Assembly (NCBI GenBank): GCA_001917665.1 | Contig: MNEL01000033.1 | Span: 31,281 to 95,280, forward strand | Length of the DNA: 64,000 bases | Reading direction: 5' to 3' | Source: Gemmatimonadetes bacterium 13_1_40CM_69_22 | Lineage (GTDB): Bacteria > Gemmatimonadota > Gemmatimonadetes > Gemmatimonadales > GWC2-71-9 | Shown: positions 47,661 through 57,900 of the stretch, in pieces | Numbering within the stretch: the first letter of the stretch is position 1 | Layout of the letters: each line of letters begins with the position of its first letter | The notes under the pieces: generated by a model | What the model saw: only the letters and a program-made list of their open reading frames with translations | The model's database searches: none | Told to the model about the DNA's origin: nothing | Program-made: the position numbers and the translations under genes

Positions 47661-49942
47661 GGGCGCCCGATCCGGTCGAGCGCGAACTGCACCGCCAGGT
47701 CGGTCAGGCTCCACAGCTGGACGTCCGAGCTCGTGCCGTAGCGCACCGGCACGAGCCTGCCGTTCTCGATGCGGTAGCTCCACAGCTCGGCATGCCGCAG
47801 TCCGGAACGATCCACCGCGGTGACGGTGCGCTGCAGTGCGTTCGCGAGCGGCGCGACGTCGGCACCGGATGGGGAGGGAGCCGACGCGATCTGCTGCGCC
47901 AGACCGGCGAGCAGCGCGTTCACGTCCCGACCCCATACGACGGTGGGCGAATGGTACGGGTCCTGACGAAACCGCTCCCACACTTCCCGCGTGGTGTAGG
48001 CGTCGTTGGCGACCAGGGGACCCAGATCGTCGACGAATAACCCCCAGGGGTACGGCAACATGATCGGGCCCACGAGCTCGAGCGTCCGATCGCGCCCGAG
48101 GGGCTCGAGCAGCAGCAGCATAGCCGGATCGGTGTTGACGATCGGGATGGGCCGACCGTTCTCATCGAGCGAGAGGGCGAGAAACCGGAGCGTGTCCGCG
48201 GGCAATCCGCTCCGCTGGATGACACCGTCCCAGTACTGCCGCTCGGCCAGCGGTAGCCAACGGAGCCTGTCCCCGACCGGACGGCCGACGTCCCCGACCG
48301 CGACTCTGAAGTGGCGCTCGGCGCCCCGCCACGCGGCGATCGCCTGCTGCAACGCCGCGCGATCACGCGCGAAGCTGGCGAGCGGTTCTGCACGAATCGT
48401 GGGCGTGATGCGGAGCTGCTGCAGCGCGTCGAGAATCGTTCCGATCGCCTCGAGCGCGTGTGGCACCCAGATGACATTCACGTCCATCGCGAACCGGCCG
48501 CCGCCGTACCCGGCCCTCGAGTCGCGCCAGCTCGCGGAGATCCATCTGCCCTCAGGGTCGCGTGGAAAATCGACCAGATTCGTCGCGATCGGATTGTGGG
48601 CGTACGCGTCGGCCCGCCGCGCCACGTACGCCAGGTTGGACACGAGCCGCGCGAGGCGCCGCTCCTCGAGCAGAAACCCACGCTTCCGCGCTGCGGACAC
48701 GCGCGGGTCGCCGAGATAGCGCGCCGCGACCACCGGCAGCTGGAAGTCATCGTCCACCATGACGTAGTTTTCGCGCACCGCCTGCAGGTCTCGCAGCACG
48801 GCTCGTGCCTCCGCTAGGCGGCCGGCGTCGACCAACCGGTTGTACTCGGCCGCGTGCTCGCGAATCGCCTGGCCGCCGAGCGCCTCCTCGTGGCTCACTG
48901 TGCCCGTGGGCGAGAGCTTGCGCAGCGCGCTGGCGATGACGTGCTCCGGCATCGCCGGCGCCCACACGGGTTCCATCAGCAGGGCGGTCATCAGCATGTC
49001 GCGGCCGAAGTAGGTCGCGAAGTTCGGCAGTCCCGCCATGAGCTTCTCGCCGTAGCACAACAGCTCCATGCCGCGGACTTCGCGCTCGAGCCGGCGGAAC
49101 CGCTCGGGACGGGCCGAATCAGCTCGGACCGTCTCGTAAAACCGGCGGAAGTCGTCGTTGAAGATGTCGGCGCGGGAGAGGGGCGTCAGCGCCGGGGCGT
49201 CCGTGGTCACGCGCACGGCGATACGCACCGGGCCCCCGGCCGGCCGGCGGATCGTGACGGTGCCTCCGGCCAGCGCGGGAACCGTCTCCCGGGCATCGCC
49301 TTCCAGCGCGAGCCAGAGGTGGCTCTTGCCGTCGAAGCTCACCTGCTCGACCCGCACGACCCAGGACGTGTCACTGCGTTGCAACGTCACCTGGGGCGAC
49401 AGCCGTGCCCTGAGAGCCGCGATCGTCTGCACGCCGAGCAATGACAGGTGGCGGGCACGCTCGCGCGCCCCCAGTCGCGCCAGATGGTCGATCAGCTTGG
49501 TCAGCTCCGCCTGTGGAAACGACGGCGCGTCGAGCGGCAGAGAGTCGCGCCGCGCGTACTGAAAGTCGCGCTCCACCCGCATGGAACCGAGCAGGAAGAG
49601 ACCGAGCGTGATGGGGGACGGGTCTTCCAGACTATAGGAGACCGACCGGGTGCGACCCGACGCGGCCACGACAGCCCCGGACGAGCTCCAGGCGAGCTCG
49701 GCCGGCGTGCCGCCGGAGTCGCGCGCGGTGAACCCCACACTCTCGTCGGCCGCGTCGGCCCAGAGGTGCACAACCCGCCCGGTACTGCGATTCAGGTAGA
49801 CCTGGAAGGCGTTGCCGCGCGCGTCTTGATAGACGCGCGTCTGGTAGCCCTCGTATGCGGCGGGGTCGTCGAGCCCCGGCTCGGGGAACTCGAGGACCGG
49901 TGTGCCAGCCTGCAACAAGCCGAGGAGGGCCAAGAGGTGCAC
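47657..49942 (-). CDS. Secreted six-hairpin glycosidase-like protein
   Basis: A 761-residue exported protein (signal MHLLALLGLLQAGT). The N-terminal half is beta-rich; the C-terminal half is helical with LMAGLPNFATYFGRDMLMTA, a motif shared with glycogen-debranching-like (alpha/alpha)6 enzymes, then AMDVNVIWVPHALEAIGTIL and VANDAYTTREVWERFRQ. I infer a glycosidase but cannot name a family or substrate. GTG 49942 lies just upstream of a signal peptide. It is divergent from SusC2 and coupled to the MFS gene downstream. Confidence 0.65.
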   Translation of the reverse strand: MHLLALLGLLQAGTPVLEFPEPGLDDPAAYEGYQTRVYQDARGNAFQVYLNRSTGRVVHLWADAADESVGFTARDSGGTPAELAWSSSGAVVAASGRTRSVSYSLEDPSPITLGLFLLGSMRVERDFQYARRDSLPLDAPSFPQAELTKLIDHLARLGARERARHLSLLGVQTIAALRARLSPQVTLQRSDTSWVVRVEQVSFDGKSHLWLALEGDARETVPALAGGTVTIRRPAGGPVRIAVRVTTDAPALTPLSRADIFNDDFRRFYETVRADSARPERFRRLEREVRGMELLCYGEKLMAGLPNFATYFGRDMLMTALLMEPVWAPAMPEHVIASALRKLSPTGTVSHEEALGGQAIREHAAEYNRLVDAGRLAEARAVLRDLQAVRENYVMVDDDFQLPVVAARYLGDPRVSAARKRGFLLEERRLARLVSNLAYVARRADAYAHNPIATNLVDFPRDPEGRWISASWRDSRAGYGGGRFAMDVNVIWVPHALEAIGTILDALQQLRITPTIRAEPLASFARDRAALQQAIAAWRGAERHFRVAVGDVGRPVGDRLRWLPLAERQYWDGVIQRSGLPADTLRFLALSLDENGRPIPIVNTDPAMLLLLEPLGRDRTLELVGPIMLPYPWGLFVDDLGPLVANDAYTTREVWERFRQDPYHSPTVVWGRDVNALLAGLAQQIASAPSPSGADVAPLANALQRTVTAVDRSGLRHAELWSYRIENGRLVPVRYGTSSDVQLWSLTDLAVQFALDRIGRP

Positions 49943-49970
49943 GGCTGGATTGTGCCTTTTTTCACGAGCC

Positions 49971-49982
49971 TTGACAAGTCAA
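49971..49982. promoter_or_regulatory. Back-to-back -35-like hexamers between SusC2 and the glycosidase
   Basis: TTGACAAGTCAA reads TTGACA rightward toward SusC2 and TTGACT leftward toward the glycosidase. The arms TTGAC/GTCAA form an inverted repeat around AA. No strong -10 was found at the right distance in either direction, so this is only a candidate shared control site. Confidence 0.35.
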
Positions 49983-50032
49983 CGTTTGGAGGGCATTTCC
50001 ACTCTACCTCCCACCGTGCAGAGGGCAGACGT

Positions 50033-53000
50033 ATGCGACTCGTCCGTCACGTCATTCCCGCGCTCGTCGGTAGCTTGCTTTGGGCGGTCCCACTCGGCGC
50101 GCAGGACTCCACCGGTGCCATCACGGGAAAGGTCGTCGATGCCACGACCCAACAGCCCCTTCCCAGTGTCGAAGTCGCGATCGCAGGAACACCGCATCGC
50201 ATGCTCACTCGCAGCGACGGTGGGTTCCTGCTGAGCGGCATACCCGCCGGAATCCAGCATCTGCGGGCCACCCGGATCGGCTACGGCCCACAAACGCAGG
50301 ACGTCACGGTCACGCCGGGAGGAACGATCACGGCGAACATCACGCTGACGCCGGCGGCGGCGATTCTCGAAGCGGTGGTAGTGACCGGGTACGGCACCCA
50401 GCGGCGCGAGGCCATCACTGGATCGGTCTCAACGATCGACGGCAACGCGGCGAACGTCGGTGTAGTCTCCAATGTCAACCAGATGGTGCAGGGCAGGGCC
50501 GCGGGTGTCACCATTATTCAAAACAACGGTGAGCCGGGCGCCGGCGCGCAGATCCGCATCCGCGGTGGCACTTCGATCAGCGCGAGCAACGAACCGCTGT
50601 ACGTGATTGACGGGGTGATCATCAACAACGTAGAGACCCAAGCGAGCGGGTTCGGTGTCGGTGGGAATCCGCCGCTGCCCCGCAGCCCGCTCAACCTGCT
50701 CAACCCATCGGACATCGCATCGATCACGATTCTCAAAGACGCCGCGGCGACGGCCATCTATGGCAGCCGCGCCGCCAACGGCGTCATCCTGATCGAGACG
50801 AAAAAGGGCTCTTCCGGGGGCGGAGCGGGTGTGGAATATGACGGTTACGTGGCGATGGCGAGTGCGTCGAGGCACCTGGACGTGCTGAACGGAGATGAAT
50901 TCAAGCAGTTCGTGCAGGGCCAGGTTGGCGTTTGGCGGTCAGATTCAACCTCCACCTGTGCGAGCCGGCCGACGCTCTGCCAGAACTTCTTCAAGGACTC
51001 GGTGGCGGGCAAGTTGGGCGGCCTGAGTCCTTCGCACCTCGCGGCTCTGGGGGCGGCGAATACGAACTGGGAGAACGAGGTAGAGCGCACCTCCGTGACG
51101 CACAATCACAACCTGTCGTTCTCCGGTGGGGGCGAGGATACCCGCTATCGTGCGTCCCTCAATTTCATGAACCAGGAGGGGGTGGCGATTTCCAACGGCT
51201 TCCAGCGCGTGCAGGGACGCCTCAACGCGACCCACAACGCGTTCGACAACCGCCTGCGCCTCGGGCTCAATGTGACGACGTCGCACACGCAGGACGACTA
51301 TATCACGTTTGAGAGCGTGGCGGGGTTCGAAGGTGGCGTGTTCCAGAACGTGGCGATCTTCAACCCGACGCAGCCGGTGACGGTGGTCGATCCGGCGAGC
51401 GGGCTGACCACGTATTACGAGCTGCTGGGTCAGACGTCGGTGCGCAACCCGGTGGCGCTGGCGAACCAGATCACTGACATCGGCACCACGACGCGCACGC
51501 TGGGCAACGCGACGGCCGAGCTGGATCTCGTGCCGGGTCTCACCGCACAAGTGAATGTCGGGGTGGACCGCTCGGACGGCGAGCGGAACATCTACCTCCC
51601 GAAGGCCAGCCCGGTGGGAGCCTCGTTTGGCGGCCTGGCGCGCCAGTCGAATCGCGACAACACCACCGTGACGCTGCAAACGCTGCTGACCTTGCGCCGG
51701 CAGCTCGGGGACATCCATACCTTCGATGTGGTAGGCGGTTACGAGTTCAGCAAATTCAACACCGGTAACCTGACGACTGAAGGTCGGGGATACGTGACCG
51801 ATGCGTTGCTCTTCAACAGCCCCGGCTCCGCCCAAACCATCATTGATTTCTCGGGGCGAGACTTGAGCCGCCAAGTCGCGTTCTTCGGCCGGGCCAACTA
51901 CGGCCTCAAGGATCGCTACTTCCTGACCGGGGTGCTGCGGTACGACGGTTCGTCCCGGTTCGCGGTGGGGCACAAGTGGGCGCTGTTCCCGGCGGTGTCG
52001 GGGTCCTGGCGCATCAGCCAAGAGCCCTTCATGCGCGATCGCGGGTTCTCGGAGCTGCGCCTGCGCGCTGGATACGGGCTGCAGGGCAATCCGGGCGTCC
52101 CGCCCTATTCCTCGTTGCTGACGCTCAATCCTGATCCTGGCGCGCGCTACCCGTTCGGCGATGTGCCGGTGTCCGGTGTCATCCCGACCAGAGATGCCAA
52201 CCCGAGCCTCAAGTGGGAGCAGACGTCGCAATTCAACGTGGCAGTCGACTACGGCCTCCTAAATAACCGGTTCTCGGGGAGCGTGGAGTATTACATCAAG
52301 AACACATCCGATCTGCTATTGCAGGTGTCGAACGCACAGCCGGCGTTCGCGGAGCAGCGGCTCGAGAACGTCGGCAAGGTGCGCAATAAGGGCCTCGAGA
52401 TCTCGCTCGACGCCCTGGCGGTGTCCAAGCCGAATCTGACCTGGCGGGCTGGCCTCGTGTTCTCGGCCGAGCGCAACACGGTCGTCGATCTCGGCCCCTA
52501 CAGCTCCATCGCCACCGGTACCGTGAGCGGTCAGGGCCAGTCCAACGTGAACGCCCAGCGCATCCTGCCCGGCCAGCCGATCGGCACGTTCTTCGGACCG
52601 CGCTTTCTCCGCGTGAACGCGCAGGGCAAGCAGGTGTTCACCTGTGTGGCAACCAGCGCGGGATGTGTCAACGGCGAGACGCTGAGCCCCACTGCTGACG
52701 ACTACACCATTATCGGCAACGCCAATCCGGACTTCACCGTCGGCCTGCACAGCCAGGTGAACTGGGGCAAGTTCGACATCAGCTTCCTCATCCGGGCGGC
52801 CGTGGGACAGGACGTGTTCAACAATACCGCGCTCGTGTTTGGTACGAAGAGCGATGCGCTGCAGGACAAGAACTTCCTGGCTTCGGCGCTGAGCGACCCG
52901 ACCGGTATTCATGAGCCGGCCATCTACTCGTCCCGTTGGGTCGAAGGTGCTTCGTTCCTGCGCCTCCAGAATCTCACGGTGGAATACCGACTCGACCTGC

Positions 53001-53209
53001 CGATGTTCACGGGATCGGCTCGCAGTGCCCGGCTCTACGTGTCGGCCGACAACCTGTTCGTGCTCACCGGCTACTCGGGTTTGGATCCGGAGGTCTCGAA
53101 CCTGGAGTCGGGGCTTAATCCGGCCGCCGGCCTGCAAGCGCGCAGTATCGACTATCTCAGCTACCCGCGTTCCCGCACCATTACGGGCGGCCTCCGACTC
53201 ACGTTCTGA
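50033..53209 (+). CDS. SusC/RagA family TonB-linked outer-membrane protein (second locus)
   Basis: A 1058-residue receptor. After the signal peptide (VIPALVGSLLWAVPLGAQ) come the regulatory-like beta domain (GKVVDATTQQPLPSVEVAIA), the TonB box region (LEAVVVTGYGTQRREAITGS), the plug with PLYVIDGVIINNVET and SITILKDAAATAIYGSRAAN, and the barrel ending YPRSRTITGGLRLTF. ATG 50033 starts the signal peptide; the frame is open far upstream but overlaps the divergent gene there. SusD2 follows after 13 bases. Confidence 0.92.
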   Translation: MRLVRHVIPALVGSLLWAVPLGAQDSTGAITGKVVDATTQQPLPSVEVAIAGTPHRMLTRSDGGFLLSGIPAGIQHLRATRIGYGPQTQDVTVTPGGTITANITLTPAAAILEAVVVTGYGTQRREAITGSVSTIDGNAANVGVVSNVNQMVQGRAAGVTIIQNNGEPGAGAQIRIRGGTSISASNEPLYVIDGVIINNVETQASGFGVGGNPPLPRSPLNLLNPSDIASITILKDAAATAIYGSRAANGVILIETKKGSSGGGAGVEYDGYVAMASASRHLDVLNGDEFKQFVQGQVGVWRSDSTSTCASRPTLCQNFFKDSVAGKLGGLSPSHLAALGAANTNWENEVERTSVTHNHNLSFSGGGEDTRYRASLNFMNQEGVAISNGFQRVQGRLNATHNAFDNRLRLGLNVTTSHTQDDYITFESVAGFEGGVFQNVAIFNPTQPVTVVDPASGLTTYYELLGQTSVRNPVALANQITDIGTTTRTLGNATAELDLVPGLTAQVNVGVDRSDGERNIYLPKASPVGASFGGLARQSNRDNTTVTLQTLLTLRRQLGDIHTFDVVGGYEFSKFNTGNLTTEGRGYVTDALLFNSPGSAQTIIDFSGRDLSRQVAFFGRANYGLKDRYFLTGVLRYDGSSRFAVGHKWALFPAVSGSWRISQEPFMRDRGFSELRLRAGYGLQGNPGVPPYSSLLTLNPDPGARYPFGDVPVSGVIPTRDANPSLKWEQTSQFNVAVDYGLLNNRFSGSVEYYIKNTSDLLLQVSNAQPAFAEQRLENVGKVRNKGLEISLDALAVSKPNLTWRAGLVFSAERNTVVDLGPYSSIATGTVSGQGQSNVNAQRILPGQPIGTFFGPRFLRVNAQGKQVFTCVATSAGCVNGETLSPTADDYTIIGNANPDFTVGLHSQVNWGKFDISFLIRAAVGQDVFNNTALVFGTKSDALQDKNFLASALSDPTGIHEPAIYSSRWVEGASFLRLQNLTVEYRLDLPMFTGSARSARLYVSADNLFVLTGYSGLDPEVSNLESGLNPAAGLQARSIDYLSYPRSRTITGGLRLTF

Positions 53210-53222
53210 GGATCTGCATCCT

Positions 53223-54800
53223 ATGACGACATCACTTGTGACGAAACCGATCGGAGCTGTGGGGCTCTTCAGGCTGTTCCTCCTGGGCACGGTGCTCGTG
53301 CCCCTGGGATGCACGAACCTGGACGAAAACCCACCCAGCGCCATTACCCCGGGCAACTTCTACCGCAACGAGGGGGAAGTGCTCAGCAGCCTGGCGGGGA
53401 TTTACGCTCAGCTCCGGGGCACGCTGGATGACTACTACAACGTGAGCGAAATCAGCACCGACGAGATGATCGTGCCGACGCGTGGCTCGGACTGGTATGA
53501 CGGCGGTCAATGGCTCGAGCTGCACCACCAGACCTGGACGCCGGTCAGCCCGGTCGGCAACGGTTTTGGGAACGGTATCTGGGTCACCGCGTTTACCGGC
53601 ATCGCGCGCGCCAACGCGCTGCTCGAAGTGCTGCCGAACCTGACGTTCACCAGTCGCGACACGATCGCGGCCGAGGCTAGAACGCTGCGGGCATTCTACT
53701 ACTACTTCCTGATGGACACGTTCGGCGGGGTGCCGATCGCCACCTCGACTCAGATCGCGGCGCGGCCGCGCGTGACGCGCGACTCGCTATTCCGGTTCAT
53801 CCAGGCGGAGCTGACGGCGGCCCGCGCCGCGCTGCCGGCCACGTGGCCGGCGGCGTACAACGGGCGCATGACGCAAGGCGCCGTCGATGCCATCCTGGCC
53901 AGTATGTATCTGAACGCCGCGGTGTTCGACAAGGACGCGGGCGTCAGTCCCACGGCCTATAACTCGTGCACGACGGTGCAGATCGGTTCTCAGAACGCGT
54001 GCCAGGCCGCCATCACTGCGGCGAACAATATCCTGAACTCCTCCGCCGGCTACCAATTGGCCGACTCGTTTGCGCAAAGCTTCCGGGCCGACAACGCCAC
54101 GTCGAAGGAGAACGTCCTGGTCATCAAGTTCGCGCCCGTGGGGGACATCGGCCTCAACTTCGTGATGCGGTCGCTGCACTACAACCAGTACACGCCCACG
54201 CCCTGGAACGGCTTCGCGATCCTGGCGGAGACGTACAACGCGTTCGATGCCGCCGACCATCGCCGGAATGTCATCCTGCAAGGATCGCAGTACAACGTAG
54301 AGACCGGCCTTCCGGCCAAGGACCGGGCCGGCAACCCGTTGGTCTTCACCATCAACATCGCTGATGAGACGCAGGCCACCGAAGGCGAAGGCCCTCGGCT
54401 CTACAAGTGGCCGGCCGACCCGAAACACGTGGCCCAGAACAACGGCAACGATTACGCCTGGTTCCGCCTGGGCGAGATCTATCTGATCAAGGCGGAGGCG
54501 ATGAACGAGCTGACGCCGGGGGATCCCGCGGCCCTGGCGCTGCTGAATCAGCTGCGCGCGCGTCCCAAAGAAACCGTCGCGCCGGCGCTCGCGGGGCCCA
54601 TTACTCGCGACCTTATCCTCCAGGAGCGCCGGTTCGAGCTCACCGGCGAAGCCAAGCGGCGCCAGGATCTGATCCGGCACGGCAAGTACACCCAGGCGTG
54701 GGGGTACAAGCCGGCGAGTGCGGCGTTCCGCATGCTGTTGCCGATTCCGCAGAACCAGATGGACGCGAACCCGTTGTTGACACAGAATCCCGGATACTGA
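53223..54800 (+). CDS. SusD/RagB family lipoprotein (second locus)
   Basis: A 525-residue glycan-binding lipoprotein with signal FLLGTVLVPLGC. The SusD fold is visible from FYRNEGEVLSSLAGIYAQLR to the C-terminal RDLILQERRFELTGEAKRRQ, MLLPIPQNQM and the final LTQNPGY. It has the standard architecture, without the PDZ-like insertion of the other SusD here. It is the partner of SusC2 and precedes a perfect-palindrome terminator. Confidence 0.92.
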   Translation: MTTSLVTKPIGAVGLFRLFLLGTVLVPLGCTNLDENPPSAITPGNFYRNEGEVLSSLAGIYAQLRGTLDDYYNVSEISTDEMIVPTRGSDWYDGGQWLELHHQTWTPVSPVGNGFGNGIWVTAFTGIARANALLEVLPNLTFTSRDTIAAEARTLRAFYYYFLMDTFGGVPIATSTQIAARPRVTRDSLFRFIQAELTAARAALPATWPAAYNGRMTQGAVDAILASMYLNAAVFDKDAGVSPTAYNSCTTVQIGSQNACQAAITAANNILNSSAGYQLADSFAQSFRADNATSKENVLVIKFAPVGDIGLNFVMRSLHYNQYTPTPWNGFAILAETYNAFDAADHRRNVILQGSQYNVETGLPAKDRAGNPLVFTINIADETQATEGEGPRLYKWPADPKHVAQNNGNDYAWFRLGEIYLIKAEAMNELTPGDPAALALLNQLRARPKETVAPALAGPITRDLILQERRFELTGEAKRRQDLIRHGKYTQAWGYKPASAAFRMLLPIPQNQMDANPLLTQNPGY

Positions 54801-54859
54801 GCGGAGAAGGCGCAGGAGGTCGTGGAGGTTGGGGAGGTTGGGGAGGTCGCGGTCGATCA

Positions 54860-54896
54860 CGTAGGGGCGCAGCATGCTGCGCCCCTACGTTTTCTT
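54860..54896 (+). terminator. Palindrome copy 2, acting as terminator of the SusC2-SusD2 unit
   Basis: The same 28-bp perfect palindrome as at 45064-45091, extended here by one C-G pair and followed by TTTTCTT. The stem is 15 bp with no required loop, so it would fold as a hairpin with a small tight loop. A half copy (gcgcccctac) follows at once. Confidence 0.75.
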
Positions 54897-54914
54897 GCGC
54901 CCCTACATTTTCTG

Positions 54915-57900
54915 ATGCCGGCGGTGTGTCTCGTCGCCGCTTGCACCGGCGCCGCCGGCTCCGCCGCCGCGCCCGCTGCCGACGGCCACCTGTTCACCCT
55001 ACTGCCTTCGAGCTACACGGGCGTCCGATTCGAGAATCGCCTCACCGCGACCCGCGACCTGAACGTCTTTACCTATCGCAACTTCTACAACGGTGGCGGC
55101 GTGGCTCTGGGCGATCTCACGGGGGACGGACTGCCGGAGATCGTGCTCACCTCGAATCTGGGCGGCCCGCGCCTGTACCTGAACGAGGGGAAGTTCCGCT
55201 TCCGGGACGTGACCGAGCAGGCCGGCCTGCGGAACAATGGGGGCTGGACCACCGGGGTCACCCTCGCCGACGTCAACGGGGACGGACGGCTCGACATCTA
55301 CATCTGCCACGCTGGCAACGTGCCGGGCAAGCTCCGGGCCAACGAGCTGTACATGAACCAGGGGCTGAACGCGGACAGTGTCCCCACGTTCCTGGAGCAA
55401 GCGGCGGCCTATGGCGTTGCGGACACGGCGTACTCGACCCAGGCGGTGTTCTTCGACTACGACCGCGACGGCGACCTGGACCTGCTGGTGATCAACAACT
55501 CGCCTCGCCCCGTCTCGAGCATGCCGCTCGAGAACACGCGGGAACTGCGCGACCCGCTCGGCGGCGACCGGCTGTACCGCAACGACGGCGGGCACTTCGT
55601 GGACGTGAGCGCGGCGGCGGGGATCTACGGGAGCGAGATCGGATTGGGCCTGGGCGTCGTCGTGAGCGACGTGAACTCGGACGGTTGGCCCGACATCTAC
55701 GTCGCGAACGACTTCTTCGAGCGCGACTATCTCTACATCAACCGGGGCGACGGCACCTTCGCCGAGCGGCTGGAGCAGGAGATGCCGTACATCAGCATGT
55801 CGTCCATGGGCCTCGACATCGCGGACGTGAACAACGACGGCCGGCCCGACATCTACGTAGTCGACATGCTACCCGACGACGACTACCGGCTCAAGACCAC
55901 CACGTCCTTCGAGGACTGGCACCGCCTTCAGGCCGAGGTCCGCAACGGCTTTCACTACCAGTTCACGCGCAACATGCTCCATCTCAACAACGGCAACGGC
56001 ACGTTCTCGGACATCGGCCAGCTGGCTGGCGTGGCCCGGACGGACTGGAGCTGGAGCGCCCTCATCGCGGACCTCGATTTGGACGGCTCCAAGGACATCT
56101 ATGTGACGAACGGCCTCGCCAAGGACGTCACGTCGCAGGACTACATCGCTTTCCTGGCGAACAACGAGACGATGCGCGCGGCGACGCGGGGCAAGCGGGT
56201 CGACTTCCTGAAACTCACCGCGGCGATGAGCTCGACGAAGCTGCCGCATTACGCGTTCCGGAACAACGGCGACCTGACTTTCTCGAACCACAGCGCTGCC
56301 TGGGGCCTGAACACGCCGAGCTTCGCCAACGGCGCGGGATACGGCGACCTGGACGGCGACGGGGCGCCGGACCTGGTCGTGAACAACGTCGACCAGGAGG
56401 CCTTCGTCTACCGCAACAACGCCCGGACGCTCGTCCCCAACCACTATCTCCAGGTCCAGCTCGCGGGAGAAGGCGGCAATCGCTTCGCCATCGGGGCGAA
56501 GGTGACGCTCTGGAGCGGGAAGGACCAGTTCTTCCAGGAGGAAGAGCCCACGCGCGGCTTCCAGTCGAGCGTGGACTACGTGCTGACCTTCGGCGTCGGG
56601 CGGCGCGATACCATCGATTCGGTGACGGTGCAGTGGCCGGATGGCCGCGTGAGCGTCTCGCAGCGCGTCGCGACGAACCAGCGTGTCACGATCCGCCAGC
56701 CGCAGGCGGTGGCACCCCCAGCCCGAGCCCCTAGCCCCAAACCCCTAACCCCTCTCTTCGCCGACGTCACCGACCGCGTCAAGCTGCCCTACGTACACCG
56801 GGAGAACGACTTCGTCGACTTCGACCGGGAGCCACTCATCCCCAAGCTGCTGTCGACGGAGGGACCGTATCTGGCTGTGGCGGACGTGAACGGCGACGGG
56901 CTCGATGACATGTTCATCGGGGGCGCCAAAGATCAGCCGGGCGAGCTGCTGATCCAGCAGCCCGACGGCCGCTTCGTGAGCAGCGACCGCGCCGTCTTCG
57001 AGCAGGATCGCGTGTCGGAGGACCTGGGCGCCGTGTTCTTCGACGCGGACGGCGACGGCCACCCCGACCTGTACGTCGTGAGCGGTGGCAACGAGTTCTC
57101 GAGCATGTCGCCCGCCCTGCAGGACCGGCTGTACCTGAACGACGTGCGAGGGCATTTCCGCAAGGCGACCGGCAACCTGCCGGCCGAGTACATCAGCGGA
57201 TCGCGCGTGGTGGCGGCCGACTACGACGGGGATGGCGACGTCGACCTGTTCGTTGGCGGGCGGGTCGTCCCGTGGCGCTACGGGGTCGATCCCCAGAGCA
57301 TGCTACTCCAGAACGACGGCCACGGCCACTTCACCGACGTGACCGCGCAGCTCGCTCCTGAGCTGGCACACATCGGCATGGTGACCGACGCGGTGTGGCA
57401 GGACGTGGACGGCGATGGCCGCCTGGATCTCGTGGTCGTGGGCGAGTGGATGCCGATCACGATCTTCCGAAACGCGGGCGGCGGGAAGCTCGTCCGCCTG
57501 AACACGCGCGGGCTCGAGCAGAGCAACGGCTGGTGGAATCGCATCGTGGCCGGCGACTTCACGGGCCACGGGGGCGGTCGCGTCGATTTCGTCGTCGGCA
57601 ACCTGGGGCTCAACACGCGCCTGCACGCCAGCGACGGCGAGCCGGCCACCATGTACGTGAAGGACTTCGAGCGCAACGGGTCCGTCGAGCAGATCGTGGC
57701 GACCTACCAGGGGGGCGTGAGTCGTCCCCTCGCGATGCGAGACGAGCTCCTCAACGCCCTGCCGCACCTCAAGACCCGCTATCTCACGTACCAAGAGTAC
57801 GCCCGGCAGGCCGTGCCCGACATCTTCTCGCCGGCGGAGCTGGCCGGCGCGGTCTTCAAGCAGGCGTACACGTTTGTGACCGCGCTTGCTCGGAACAACG

